This document shows positions 17,084 to 26,169 of a stretch of DNA of 64,000 nucleotides, in pieces (positions within the stretch are counted from its first letter, which is position 1; each line of letters starts with the position of its first letter). This DNA is from Ideonella_A sakaiensis_A (GTDB taxonomy: Bacteria > Pseudomonadota > Gammaproteobacteria > Burkholderiales > Burkholderiaceae_C): contig NZ_CP182947.1 of the NCBI RefSeq assembly GCF_048320135.1, positions 1,116,001 to 1,180,000 of the forward strand, in the 5' to 3' direction. Under the pieces are notes generated by a model. The model saw nothing but the letters and a program-made list of their open reading frames with translations. It searched no databases and was not told where the DNA came from. A program made the position numbers and the translations under genes.

Positions 17084-18405
17084 GGCAGCTCCTGATGGAT
17101 GTCCAGGTCCCACAGCCGTGCCAGCAGCGCGGCGGCGGCCTCGCCGCCGATCGCCGGCGATGCCAGCTCGATCAGCTTGTCGCCGAGCTCGGCGTCCGAC
17201 AGCGGCAGTTCGGGGTCTCCCTTGCGATCGGACTGGACGTGAGTGAAGCGGCGCCCATCGTGCAGCGTGATCTCGACACGCGCACCGCGGCGACCCGGGA
17301 ATGCGGCATCGATCGCCGGGTCGAGAGTGCGTGTGATGCGCTTCATCAGCGCTCGGGTTGCGGTGTCGTTCAGACGTTGGGCGTCAAATGCGGACAGGCG
17401 CACGCTGCCGTGCACGAGCGCGGATGCCACCATGTAGTGCAGGCTGAAGCGGGCCTGATCGGCGTCGATCGGATCGACATGGGGAGCGATGTCGAGCGTC
17501 GCGCGGTAGACGCCGAGATGGATGCGCTCGATATCGCGATAGGTGAATCCGTGCAGGTCCTGAATCCCCAGCACGCCGTCGATCGCCGGAAAGTTGTGCC
17601 CGCAGCCGACGTGATTCTTGAACGTCAGCCGCATGGTGTTGAAGTCACGGCCCAGCGTGGCGCCGATCTGCGACCAGTCGGCAAAATCGCCCATCGCACG
17701 ACCCATTCCGCCTTCTCCGTCGAGGATGTCGAGCGAGCTGCGAACGCCCCGCGCCGCGAGTTGCGCAGCCAGCATGCCGGCCTCGGCGGCACGCCCGGCG
17801 TGCAGCGGCTTGGCCATTGCTTCGCTGCGGAAGGCCTGCTGCAGCCCGGCGCTGAAGGTGCCGGTCATTGCCAGTGCGTTGGCGAACGCCTGCTCGTCCA
17901 GTCCGAGCAGAAATCCTGCGGCTGCGGCGGCGCCGAAGCTGCCTACCGTTCCGGTGTTGTGCCAGTGCTCGTAATGCGCGCGACCCAGCGCGACGCCGAT
18001 GCGTGTCGAGACCTCGTAGCCGACGACGACCCCGCGCAGGAGGTCGAGTCCGCTCGCGCCGACCGACTGCGCTGCAGCGAGGGCTGCCGCGATCGTGGCA
18101 GCGCCGGGGTGAACCATCGCGTCGCGAAAGCTGTCGTCGACCTCCGCAGCATGCGCGGCCGTGCCCTGTATCAGCGCTGCCGCGCGTGGTGTGGCCGCTC
18201 GGCCGCCAGCCAGGCGTGCCGCTCCGCGGTCGAGGTCGTCGGCGAGCACGGCAATGAGTGCCCGCACTGCCGGTGCGTCCAGCCCCGGATACAGCGCCGC
18301 ATGCCAGTCGATCACTGCGCGCTTGGCATGGTGCACAACCTCTGCAGGCAGCGGCTCGTCACGACAACGCGCCGCGTAGCACGCAAGGACTTCGGTAGCA
18401 AACAT
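17080..18405 (-). CDS. MmgE/PrpD family protein
   Basis: A 441-residue member of the family that includes 2-methylcitrate dehydratase and cis-aconitate decarboxylase. Seen: AAHAAEVDDSFRDAMVHPGA near residue 90 (the conserved EVDD and HPGA blocks), YEVSTRIGVALGRAHYEHWHNTGTVG in two parts, FRSEAMAKPLHAGRAAEAG, and TFKNHVGCGHNFPAIDG. These are diagnostic. The ATG at 18405 follows GAAGGAGGC. It lies between the acyl-CoA synthetase and a thiolase remnant, so a dehydratase or hydratase step on a carboxylic acid is likely. The substrate cannot be read from the sequence. Confidence 0.9.
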   Translation of the reverse strand: MFATEVLACYAARCRDEPLPAEVVHHAKRAVIDWHAALYPGLDAPAVRALIAVLADDLDRGAARLAGGRAATPRAAALIQGTAAHAAEVDDSFRDAMVHPGAATIAAALAAAQSVGASGLDLLRGVVVGYEVSTRIGVALGRAHYEHWHNTGTVGSFGAAAAAGFLLGLDEQAFANALAMTGTFSAGLQQAFRSEAMAKPLHAGRAAEAGMLAAQLAARGVRSSLDILDGEGGMGRAMGDFADWSQIGATLGRDFNTMRLTFKNHVGCGHNFPAIDGVLGIQDLHGFTYRDIERIHLGVYRATLDIAPHVDPIDADQARFSLHYMVASALVHGSVRLSAFDAQRLNDTATRALMKRITRTLDPAIDAAFPGRRGARVEITLHDGRRFTHVQSDRKGDPELPLSDAELGDKLIELASPAIGGEAAAALLARLWDLDIHQELP

Positions 18406-18441
18406 CGCGCCTCCTTCAGGGGTTCAACGGCGCCAAGAACC

Positions 18442-20544
18442 TCAAGCCAGCACGACGACGCCGTCGGCTGCGCAAACGCCCTGGCCCTGCGGCAATACGA
18501 ACACCGGGTTGGCTTCCGCCTCGACAAGTCGATCGCCCAATTGCGCGGCCATCTGCGAGAACGCGACGATCGCATCGACCAGCGCCTCGACGTCGAGCTT
18601 CGGCCGGCCGCGGAATCCGTCGAGCAGCGGCCAGGTCTTGAGTTCCTTCGCCATGGCCAATGCCTCAGCGCGGCTCAACCCTCCCGCGGCAGGCAGCAGC
18701 CGCATCGTCGTGTCCTTGAACAGCTCGGCGGTCACACCGCCCATGCCCAGCAGGATCGCCGTGCCCAACGGATCCCGGTGCATGCCGAGAATCAGTTCGG
18801 TGCCGCCGCTCACCATCTGCTGCACCAGGAAGCGCTGCGGCCGAATGCCGGCCTTCGCTTCGACGTCGGCAGCCATTCCGATCAGGCGCGCACCGATCGT
18901 CTCCGGGGTCAGGTTCACTGCGACGCCACCGACTTCGGTCTTGTGAGTGATCTCGGACGAAAGGATCTTCAACACGACCTGGCCGCCAAGTTCGTGCGCA
19001 GCAGCCTCGGCCTGCGCCGGTGTCTGCACGATGCGCTCCGGCGCACAGGGCATGCCGAAGCGTTCGAACAATTGCTTGGCCTCGGCCTCGTCGAGCGAAC
19101 CCGATGGCAGGTCGTCGACGGCGATGCCCGCCGGTCGATCCACCGCCTCGGCGTGCGCTTCGAAGCGTGCGGCCCTCAGCATGCCGCCGAGCGCCGCGGT
19201 GCAGCTCTCGGCCGCCGCGAAGGCCGGCACGCCGGCGCGTGTCAGCGCAGCGCCAACCTCGGGGGCGTGCGGGCTGACATAGGCAATGACGGGTTTGTCC
19301 GAACGCGGCAGGCAGTCCTTGATCGGATCGACGAGCAGCGTCGGGTTGGCCAGGCTCGAGGAGCCGACGATGATCGTCAGCGCGTCGTAGCTGTCGCTCT
19401 GCAGCAGGATATCGATCGCGCCGCGCAGCAGATCCGGCTTCAGTCCGGCGAGCGTCACGTCGATCGGGTTGCGGTCAAGCACTGCGTGGTCGCCGGTCTG
19501 CAATGCACGCAGCGCTGCCGCGGTCTCTCCGTCCGGGGCAGGCGTCTCGAAGCCGGCCATGCCGAGGTCGTCGGATACCAGCGTGCCGGCGCCGCCGGTG
19601 GAGGTCAGGATCGCGACGCGGTTGCCGCGCAGGGTGCGCCCGGTGTCCAGCGCGGCCGGGATGTCGATCAGGTCGGCGAAGGTCTGCGCGCGGATCACGC
19701 CCACCTGCTTGAACAGCGCGTCGTACATGCGGTCGGCACCTGCCAGCGCACCGGTGTGCGAGACCGCGGCCTTGACGCCGGCCTCGGAACGGCCGATCTT
19801 GAACGCGACCACCGGCTTGCCGGCGCCCGCCGCCTTCAGCGCGGCGGCCCGGAACTTCGCCGGATTGCGCACCGTCTCGATATACAGCGCGATCACCTTC
19901 GTCGCCTCATCGTCGGCCAGATGGTCGATGAAGTCGGCCAGTTCGAGGTCGACCTCGTTGCTGGTCGAGATCAGCTTCGACAATCCGATGCCGCGCGCCG
20001 CGGCACGCGACAGCAAGGAACCGAGGATGCCGCCGCTTTGCGAAACCACGCCGATGCCTCCGGCCGTGAAGTGCTCCATCTCCAGCGCGCCAGTGGCCGA
20101 CAGCACGATGTTGTCGGTCAGATTGACCAGACCGATGGTGTTCGGGCCGAGGATGCGCATCGAGCCGGCAGCTTCGATCAGCTGCCGCTGGCGCCGCGCA
20201 CCTTCCTCGCCGGTCTCGGTGTAGCCGCTCGCCAGCACGATGGCCGCGGCGGTTCCGCGCGCCGCCAGTTCGCGCAGGGCGAGATGGGCACGCTCGGCGC
20301 TGAGCAGCACGATGCCGACGTCGGGCACGGTCGGCAGCGACGCGATGTCGGGGTAGCACGGCAGTTCGCCGATTCGGTCGACCTTGGGGTTGACCGGAAG
20401 GATGTCGCCGGAGAACCCGTGCTTCACGAGGTAGGACACCGGCCGGCCGGCGGTCTTGGTGGCATCGGCCGAGGCGCCGATGATGGCGACGCTGCGCGGT
20501 TGCAGCAGTCGGGCGATGGGGTCGAGATGGTCCATGGCGTTCAT
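18442..20544 (-). CDS. Acyl-CoA synthetase, NDP-forming type (acetate-CoA ligase family), fused alpha and beta
   Basis: A 700-residue enzyme joining a carboxylic acid to CoA through a phospho-His intermediate. Seen: an N-terminal CoA-binding Rossmann domain (LLQPRSVAIIGASADATKTA, residues 10-130), a succinyl-CoA-ligase-like domain with GGIGVVSQSGGILGS and the phosphorylated-His candidate AAVSHTGALAGADRMYDAL, and a C-terminal ATP-grasp domain (VLKILSSEITHKTEVGGVAV, LGMGGVTAELFKD). The start at 20544 overlaps the stop of the enoyl-CoA hydratase (ATGA); the longer frame to 20937 runs across that gene and is rejected. It probably activates the substrate of this CoA-dependent pathway. Confidence 0.92.
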   Translation of the reverse strand: MNAMDHLDPIARLLQPRSVAIIGASADATKTAGRPVSYLVKHGFSGDILPVNPKVDRIGELPCYPDIASLPTVPDVGIVLLSAERAHLALRELAARGTAAAIVLASGYTETGEEGARRQRQLIEAAGSMRILGPNTIGLVNLTDNIVLSATGALEMEHFTAGGIGVVSQSGGILGSLLSRAAARGIGLSKLISTSNEVDLELADFIDHLADDEATKVIALYIETVRNPAKFRAAALKAAGAGKPVVAFKIGRSEAGVKAAVSHTGALAGADRMYDALFKQVGVIRAQTFADLIDIPAALDTGRTLRGNRVAILTSTGGAGTLVSDDLGMAGFETPAPDGETAAALRALQTGDHAVLDRNPIDVTLAGLKPDLLRGAIDILLQSDSYDALTIIVGSSSLANPTLLVDPIKDCLPRSDKPVIAYVSPHAPEVGAALTRAGVPAFAAAESCTAALGGMLRAARFEAHAEAVDRPAGIAVDDLPSGSLDEAEAKQLFERFGMPCAPERIVQTPAQAEAAAHELGGQVVLKILSSEITHKTEVGGVAVNLTPETIGARLIGMAADVEAKAGIRPQRFLVQQMVSGGTELILGMHRDPLGTAILLGMGGVTAELFKDTTMRLLPAAGGLSRAEALAMAKELKTWPLLDGFRGRPKLDVEALVDAIVAFSQMAAQLGDRLVEAEANPVFVLPQGQGVCAADGVVVLA

Positions 20545-21332
20545 TCTTTCGCGGCGGATTTGGCCAGGAAGGCCATCACCGATTCGCGATGCTCGCTGCT
20601 CGTGTAGCAAATGCCCTGCGCCTGGCTGCCTTGCGCAAAGACCTGGTGGGCGGAGAGCTCGAAGCTCTGGTTGAGGATGGTCTTGCCGAGCGCGAGCGCG
20701 GTCGACGAGCCCCGGCTCAGTTCGGCCGCCCAGGACTGCGCATCGGCCACCAGCGTCTCGCCGGAGGTCTTGCGATCGACGATGCCCAGTGCCAGGGCTT
20801 CGTCGACATCGACCTTGCGGCCGGTGAAGATCAGCTCCTTGGCCTTCACCAAGCCGACGCGGCGCGGCAGGAAATACATGCCGCCGCCGTCCGGCACGAT
20901 GCCACGGAGGATGTACGACCACGAGAAATTCGCCCACTCGCTGGCGATGATGAAATCGCAGGCGAGCGCGGTGTCGGCGCCAAGGCCCGAAGCCGCACCG
21001 TTGACCGCTGCAATCACCGGTTTGGGCATGGTGTGCAGGAGCGCCTGCGTATGGTGCACGCGCTGCTGGCGATGCCAGCCGTTGAAGCCGACCTCGCCGG
21101 CAGGCGCGTTCATGCGGCGCTCCATGCCGGCAATATCGCCGCCGGCGCAGAAGCCTTTGCCGGCACCGGTCAGCACCAGCGCCTTGATGGCCTTGTCGGC
21201 GGCGACCCGCTCCAGTGCATCGATGAAGGCCGTGCGCATCTCGTCGCTCATTGCGTTGCGCTTGTCGGGACGATTCAGCACGAGGGTGGCGATGCCGCCA
21301 TCGACCTCGAGCTCGATCAGGTTTGTCGTCAT
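20541..21332 (-). CDS. Enoyl-CoA hydratase/isomerase family protein
   Basis: A 263-residue crotonase-fold protein. Seen: TLVLNRPDKRNAMSDEM, LVLTGAGKGFCAGGDIAGME (oxyanion-hole loop near residue 65), PVIAAVNGAASGLGADTALA, then WSYILRGIVPDGGGMYFLPR, where the position of the second catalytic Glu of hydratases holds Asp (PDGGG). That makes a hydratase, isomerase or hydrolase equally possible. The start follows GGAGGAAAT. It is coupled to the acyl-CoA synthetase by a 4-base overlap and follows the Bug gene by 30 bp. Acts in the cytoplasm on a CoA thioester. Confidence 0.92.
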   Translation of the reverse strand: MTTNLIELEVDGGIATLVLNRPDKRNAMSDEMRTAFIDALERVAADKAIKALVLTGAGKGFCAGGDIAGMERRMNAPAGEVGFNGWHRQQRVHHTQALLHTMPKPVIAAVNGAASGLGADTALACDFIIASEWANFSWSYILRGIVPDGGGMYFLPRRVGLVKAKELIFTGRKVDVDEALALGIVDRKTSGETLVADAQSWAAELSRGSSTALALGKTILNQSFELSAHQVFAQGSQAQGICYTSSEHRESVMAFLAKSAAKE

Positions 21333-21362
21333 GGTGGATTTCCTCCGGCGCAGCAGCGCCGC

Positions 21363-22340
21363 TCAGTCGGCCTTCAGGTTGTTCTCCCTGACGACTTTCG
21401 CCCAGCGAGCCTGTTCGGCACGAACGTAGGCGTCAAGCTCTGCCGGCGTGCCGGCGCTGATCACCAGCCCCTCGTGCTCGACTTTCTTCGTGAATTCGGG
21501 TGTCCGTACCGCGGCCTTCGCGGCGGCGTTGAGCCTGGCGATCACGTCGGCGGGTGTGCCAGCCGGCACGTAGAGTCCGTACCAGCTCTCGACCTGGAAG
21601 CCGGGCACGATCTCGGCGATCGGCGCAATGCCCTTGAACGCTGGCGACGGTTGCGCCGTGGTGACGCCGAGCGCGCGCAGTTTGCCGCCGTCGACAAAGC
21701 TGGACACCGCAGCCGCGGTGCCGAAGAAAAGGTCTACCTGACCCCCAAGCAGATCCGTCATCGCCGGGCCGGCGCCGCGGTACGGGATGTGGGTGATGTC
21801 CACCTTGGCGAGGTTCTTGAACATCTCGCCAGCCAGATGCGCCGAGGTGCCGTTGCCTTGCGACGCGAAGGTCAGCTTGCCGGGCTGGCCTTTGGCCGCC
21901 GCGATCACGTCCGCCACCGTCTTGAACGGGCTGTCGGCGTGGACCACCAGCACGTTCGGGCCGCGCCCGATCAGCATGACCGGCGCGAAGGCCTTGTCGG
22001 TATCGAACGGCAGCTTCGGCTGCAAGCTCGGATTGACTGCATGGGCGAAAGACGCCACCACGACGCTGTAGCCGTCAGCAGGACTCTTGGCCACCGCGTC
22101 GGTGCCGATGATGGTGCCCGCGCCGGGTTTGTTGTCGACAAGCACCTGCTGGCCCAGAGTCTGCGACATCCCCGCACCCAGCGTGCGCGCAATCAGGTCG
22201 GTGCCGCCGCCCGGTGCGAACGGAACGACGAGGCGGACCGGCTTGTCGGGGAAGGCTGCCTGCGCTGCGCCGGCAGCGAAGGCCAGCGCGGCGAGCAGGC
22301 ATTGCGCCCGGGTACCAAACGATTGGGTAAAGCTGAGCAT
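21363..22340 (-). CDS. Bug family (TctC-type) periplasmic substrate-binding protein
   Basis: A 325-residue binding protein. Seen: a signal peptide ending GAAQAAF near residue 28, then PDKPVRLVVPFAPGGGTD, VDNKPGAGTIIGTDAVAK, NGTSAHLAGEMFKNLAKVD, IPYRGAGPAMTDLLGGQVDL and the C-terminal PAELDAYVRAEQARWAKVV. The ATG at 22340 follows GGAGACAC; the upstream frame to 22460 crosses the promoter. It is the first gene of the CoA-thioester operon and divergent from the IclR gene, so it probably imports the acid that the synthetase activates. Confidence 0.92.
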   Translation of the reverse strand: MLSFTQSFGTRAQCLLAALAFAAGAAQAAFPDKPVRLVVPFAPGGGTDLIARTLGAGMSQTLGQQVLVDNKPGAGTIIGTDAVAKSPADGYSVVVASFAHAVNPSLQPKLPFDTDKAFAPVMLIGRGPNVLVVHADSPFKTVADVIAAAKGQPGKLTFASQGNGTSAHLAGEMFKNLAKVDITHIPYRGAGPAMTDLLGGQVDLFFGTAAAVSSFVDGGKLRALGVTTAQPSPAFKGIAPIAEIVPGFQVESWYGLYVPAGTPADVIARLNAAAKAAVRTPEFTKKVEHEGLVISAGTPAELDAYVRAEQARWAKVVRENNLKAD

Positions 22341-22453
22341 TTTGTGTCTCCAGTTGGGGCGGGACTCATTCCGCACCGGGTTTTCGCATTGGCCGCTTGC
22401 CATTTGCCTGGAAGGGAAGCTTAGGGATCGGGTGAGACGCATACAATCGCGCC

Positions 22454-22470
22454 ATTCCAAAGAGTGGAAT
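22454..22470. promoter_or_regulatory. ATTCCA-N5-TGGAAT palindrome, candidate IclR operator
   Basis: A perfect 6-5-6 inverted repeat centred in the 149-bp region between the divergent Bug operon and the IclR gene, 19 bp before the IclR start. Its form resembles operators bound by IclR-family dimers. It is well placed to control both directions; the role is inferred. Confidence 0.55.
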
Positions 22471-22489
22471 CAATCAGAGGGTTAGCCCG

Positions 22490-23290
22490 ATGGCCGAACG
22501 AGGCCGCCTGCTCTTCGAAGACAAACCGGGTATCTCGCCGGCGAACCGCTCGCTGGAACGCGGGGTAGAGATCCTGCGGGCTTTCAGGCCAGGCTCCGAA
22601 ATGCTTGCCAACGGCGACTTGGCCGAGCGCACCGGGCTGTCACGATCGACCGTGAGCCGGTTGACACAGACCCTGGTCGGCGCCGGTCTGCTGCAGTTGG
22701 ACGAGCGCGAGCGCGCCTACCGTCTGGCACCGGCGGTACTGAGCCTTGCACATGCGATGCGTTCCGGCTCGAAAGTCCTGGCGGTTGCCGCGCCGAAGAT
22801 GCGGGCCTTGGCCGAGCGCAGGCGCATCAACGTCGGACTAGCCGCGCCCGACCGCGACGAGATGGTCTATCTGGAATCGATCCGCTACAACCGCCGCGTG
22901 GCGCTGCGCAACGTGGTCTCGGGTCAACGGGTGCCGATGGAGCTGACTTCGCTCGGGCGGGCTTATCTCGCCACCGCGCCGGAATCCCGCCGGAAGGTGC
23001 TGTTCGCCGCCTTCAGTGCACGCCGCGGCCGGCAGTGGCCGGCGCTTTCACGACAGATCGATGATGCGATCCGCAGCGTCAGCGAGCGGGGATTCTGTGC
23101 TGCCGCCTGGCAACCGGAAGTCGTCGCAATCGCCGCACCGCTTCGCGTGCCGCAGGGCGTGTATTCCTTGAACGTCAGCGTGTCGACGGCGGACACCGTT
23201 GATGGAGTAGTGGCCCAGCTGGCTGATTCCCTCATGATGCTGCTGCGCGAAATCGAGCACGGGATTTCCTGCTTGGATAGCGATCATTAG
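22490..23290 (+). CDS. IclR-family transcriptional regulator
   Basis: A 266-residue IclR-family protein. Seen: SLERGVEILRAFRPGSEMLA, then the winged-helix LAERTGLSRSTVSRLTQTLV with LLQLDERERAYRLAPAVL, and a C-terminal effector domain (MVYLESIRYNRRVALRNVVS, MELTSLGRAYLA, RGFCAAAWQPEVVAIAAPL). The ATG at 22490 follows AGAGGG. It is transcribed away from the Bug/enoyl-CoA hydratase/acyl-CoA synthetase operon and is the obvious local regulator. The ligand is unknown. Confidence 0.92.
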   Translation: MAERGRLLFEDKPGISPANRSLERGVEILRAFRPGSEMLANGDLAERTGLSRSTVSRLTQTLVGAGLLQLDERERAYRLAPAVLSLAHAMRSGSKVLAVAAPKMRALAERRRINVGLAAPDRDEMVYLESIRYNRRVALRNVVSGQRVPMELTSLGRAYLATAPESRRKVLFAAFSARRGRQWPALSRQIDDAIRSVSERGFCAAAWQPEVVAIAAPLRVPQGVYSLNVSVSTADTVDGVVAQLADSLMMLLREIEHGISCLDSDH

Positions 23291-23397
23291 GAGCCGCGGC
23301 GGCTTTTCAGCGGGTGCGGTCTATCGCACGGCGCACTCCGGAATAACGCTCTCGCCCTCTAACCCGCGGCGAGGCGACGCTCTAGACGTGATAAATA

Positions 23398-23411
23398 CTT
23401 GGGCGCCCAAG
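23398..23411. repeat. 14-bp perfect palindrome in a gene-free stretch
   Basis: CTTGGGC-GCCCAAG is fully self-complementary. It lies in the 287-bp stretch between the IclR stop (23290) and the LysR stop (23578), where no coding gene is supported. Both flanking genes end toward it, so it could be part of a bidirectional terminator, but there is no T-run. No function is assigned. Confidence 0.4.
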
Positions 23412-23577
23412 CTCGTCATTCGCCTCCGGTTCGCCGACGACACGCCGCAGCGACGACCTCCGCATCGCTGCCGCCATCGCGATGGTCCCGTTCGCGGCCG
23501 ACTTCGATCTCGAGTCGCTGCGCCGGCCGGTCGTCCCGCTGGCGTGGTGATCGCCGTTCAGGCGACCCGGCCGACCA

Positions 23578-24474
23578 TCACGGATCGATTCGACATGCTT
23601 CCTGAACGCAAGCTCTGAGCCACCGATGCGCGGCATCGCCGTCCATGCGGGGGTGCCACATCATCGAGACGGTGATTTCAGGCAGCGAGACAGGCAGCGC
23701 GAAGCTGAACATCCCGGCTCGAAGGTTCCCGGTGTGTCGCTCGGGAACGGTCGCGACCAGATCCGACGCGCGCGCGAAGCTCAGCGCATCCGAGAAACCG
23801 CTGACGCAGGCGACGATCTCCCGGGTGAGGCCCAATGTCTGCAAGGCTTCGTCCATCAGCCCCGTATCGAGCCCTCGCCGCGAGACCAGTACATGTTGGC
23901 CGGCAGCATAGCGCGCGGCCGTCATCGTGCCCTGGCTCAGCGGATGGGCTGATCGCACAACGCCGATGAAGCGGTCCCGGAACAGGGAGCGAACCCGCAC
24001 CTCCGGACCGGTCGTGGCGCCGATGACGCCGGTCTCGAGATCGATCAGGCCTTGCCGCAGCGGGTTGCTGTCCTTGTCCAGCTTTTGCAGGAATCGAAGC
24101 CGGACGCCGGGAGCCTCAGCGCGAACCCGCGCAACAAGCGCTGGGCCGAAATTCGCTGTGAAGCCGTCACTGGTCCGCAACGTGAACGTCCTGGCAAGCC
24201 GCTCGAGATCGAGCTTTTCGGCCGGACGCAGCACCATTTCAGCTTCCTGGACGAGCTGAGGGACGCGCTCGCGCAAGGCAAGCGCCCGGGGCGTTGGAAC
24301 AAGGCCGCGCCCGGCGCGCACGAGCAGCGGATCGCCGGTCGTTTCCCGCAGCCTCGCCAGTGCCCGGCTCATCGCCGAAGGACTCAGCCGCAAACGTCGG
24401 GCGGCGCCCGCGACGCTGCCTTCAGCAAGCAGCACATCAAGCGTGATGAGCAGGTTGAGGTCGGGCGTCGACAT
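23578..24474 (-). CDS. LysR-family transcriptional regulator
   Basis: A 298-residue LysR protein of the NodD/SyrM-like class. Seen: PDLNLLITLDVLLAEGSVAG, AARRLRLSPSAMSRALARLR, then DPLLVRAGRGLVPTPRALAL, and an effector domain with LRTSDGFTANFGPALVARVR. The ATG at 24474 is the natural family start. It is divergent from the DHA2 efflux gene with 127 bp between, and probably regulates it. The inducer is unknown. Confidence 0.92.
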   Translation of the reverse strand: MSTPDLNLLITLDVLLAEGSVAGAARRLRLSPSAMSRALARLRETTGDPLLVRAGRGLVPTPRALALRERVPQLVQEAEMVLRPAEKLDLERLARTFTLRTSDGFTANFGPALVARVRAEAPGVRLRFLQKLDKDSNPLRQGLIDLETGVIGATTGPEVRVRSLFRDRFIGVVRSAHPLSQGTMTAARYAAGQHVLVSRRGLDTGLMDEALQTLGLTREIVACVSGFSDALSFARASDLVATVPERHTGNLRAGMFSFALPVSLPEITVSMMWHPRMDGDAAHRWLRACVQEACRIDP

Positions 24475-24561
24475 GAATCCACGATATCGCGAATCCGCTG
24501 TGAGATGGCGTCAAACGCATCAATAAAGTGCAAACGCTGCGCCTTCCGCTCGACGATCCCC

Positions 24562-24576
24562 GGAAATACGATTTCC
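24562..24576. promoter_or_regulatory. GGAAAT-ACG-ATTTCC inverted repeat, candidate operator
   Basis: A perfect 6-3-6 inverted repeat, 25 bp upstream of the GTG start of the efflux gene, in the region shared with the divergent LysR gene. A LysR or efflux-repressor site is plausible from the position alone. Confidence 0.4.
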
Positions 24577-24601
24577 TCCGTCAACAGTCTCGGAGTCGAA
24601 A

Positions 24602-26053
24602 GTGCAGAAAGCGCCATTGCAATACGCCGCCACCGAGCCATGGCGTGCCGACGCTCTTCAGCGAAAGCCGGCGGTGGCCTTGATCCTGGCCAGCCTGTCG
24701 CTGTCGATGCTGTTGTCGTCATTGGGAACCAGCATCGCCAACGTCGGCCTGCCAACGTTTGCAATGGCGTTCAACGCCTCGTTCGAGCAGGTCCAGTGGA
24801 TCGTGCTCGCCTATCTGCTGGCCATCACCACGCTGGTCGTCAGTGCCGGCCGGCTCGGTGACCTGATCGGCCGCCGCCGGCTGCTGCTATCCGGCATCGG
24901 CCTTTTCACGGCAGCCTCCGGGCTTTGCGCCGCCGCGCCGACACTGGGTCTGCTGATTGCCGCCCGGGTGGCGCAGGGTGCCGGCGCCGCAGTCATGATG
25001 GCTCTGACCATGGCCTTTGTCAGCGCGACGGTGCCCAAGCAGAAGACCGGCAGCGCGATGGGCTTGCTGGGCACGATGTCCGCCGTAGGTACAGCGCTGG
25101 GCCCGTCGCTCGGCGGCATGCTGATCACCGGCTTCGGCTGGCAGGCGCTGTTCTTCGTCACTGTCCCGCTGGGCATTCTTGCGCTGGCGATGCTGCACCG
25201 CTATCTGCCCGTCGATCAGCCGCGGCCGACCGCCGATCCGGTCCGCTTCGACCATCTCGGCACCTTGCTGCTGGCCATGACGCTGGCGGCCTATGCGCTC
25301 GCGATGACGACCGGCCGAACGCACTTCGGCATGCTGACCGCGGTCTTGCTGCTCGGGGCAGTTCTTGGCCTCGGCAGCTTCGTTTTCGTCGAGGCACGCG
25401 TGGCTTCTCCGCTGGTCCGTCTTGCGATGTTTCGGGATCCGCTGCTCGGTGCCGGCTTTGCGATGAGTGCGCTGGTCACGACGGTGGTGATGGCGACTTT
25501 GGTGGTCGGCCCGTTCTACCTCGCTGGCGCACTGGCACTCGACGCAGCCGGCATCGGGCTGGTGATGTCGTCGGGGCCGCTGGTCGCAGCGCTGGTTGGC
25601 GTGCCCGCGGGCCGCATCGTCGATCGCCTGGGTTCATATCGAACGACCGTCGCAGGGCTGGTCGGCATGCTGGCCGGTGCGTCCATTCTGCCGATGGTTC
25701 CGACCGCCTTCGGGGTGGCTGGCTACATCGCACCGCTCGTCGTCTTCACCGCAGGCTACGCGATCTTCCAGGCTGCCAACAACACGGCCGTTCTGGTCGA
25801 TGTCGGGCCCGATCAACGCGGTGTCGTCTCCGGCCTGCTCACCCTGTCGCGCAACCTCGGGCTGATCACCGGAGCCTCGGCGATGGGCGCGGTGTTCGCG
25901 CTCGGTTCGGCGACGGCAAATGTGGCGACGGCGTCGCCAGAGGCCGTTGCTGCCGGCATGCGCGCGACATTCGTCGTGGCGTCCGGTCTGACGCTGCTGG
26001 CCCTGGTAATCGCACTCGCAAGCCGCGCCAGCGCTCGCGGCCAGAGTGTGTAG
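24602..26053 (+). CDS. MFS transporter, DHA2 (drug:H+ antiporter, 14-TMS) family
   Basis: A 483-residue efflux-type permease. Seen: about fourteen hydrophobic segments, the first ALILASLSLSMLLSSLGTS, the DHA2 signature region SFEQVQWIVLAYLLAITTL, MFS motif A as GRLGDLIGRRRLLL, and GPSLGGMLITGFGWQALFFV (motif C area). The start is GTG at 24602, supported by CGGAG seven bases upstream; there is no suitable ATG nearby. It is divergent from a LysR regulator, a usual arrangement for drug or aromatic-compound export. The substrate is unknown. Confidence 0.9.
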   Translation: MQKAPLQYAATEPWRADALQRKPAVALILASLSLSMLLSSLGTSIANVGLPTFAMAFNASFEQVQWIVLAYLLAITTLVVSAGRLGDLIGRRRLLLSGIGLFTAASGLCAAAPTLGLLIAARVAQGAGAAVMMALTMAFVSATVPKQKTGSAMGLLGTMSAVGTALGPSLGGMLITGFGWQALFFVTVPLGILALAMLHRYLPVDQPRPTADPVRFDHLGTLLLAMTLAAYALAMTTGRTHFGMLTAVLLLGAVLGLGSFVFVEARVASPLVRLAMFRDPLLGAGFAMSALVTTVVMATLVVGPFYLAGALALDAAGIGLVMSSGPLVAALVGVPAGRIVDRLGSYRTTVAGLVGMLAGASILPMVPTAFGVAGYIAPLVVFTAGYAIFQAANNTAVLVDVGPDQRGVVSGLLTLSRNLGLITGASAMGAVFALGSATANVATASPEAVAAGMRATFVVASGLTLLALVIALASRASARGQSV

Positions 26054-26169
26054 CCGCTTTCCGAGAGAGGTGGCGGTTCTTGCGGCCGCCTAGGGCCTTT
26101 CCAACGGCATCGCGGTGGCTCAGAATTTCGGACTTTTCGGCGCCACGCCCAGCCATCCCGAGGTGCTCG

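Noticed and set aside
17095..20607. Very long plus-strand open frame (1170 codons) opposite the acyl-CoA synthetase and MmgE/PrpD genes
   Set aside because: Composition is Arg/Gly/His-rich and low in family signal, typical of the antisense of GC-rich genes; the minus-strand genes have clear motifs.
20545..20937. Extension of the acyl-CoA synthetase upstream to 20937
   Set aside because: It overlaps the enoyl-CoA hydratase and reads Arg-rich; the ATG at 20544 overlaps the hydratase stop as expected for coupling.
24925..26169. Extension of the alpha/beta hydrolase upstream into the efflux gene
   Set aside because: That frame is the shadow of the MFS gene; a ribosome site and signal segment support the ATG at 26170.
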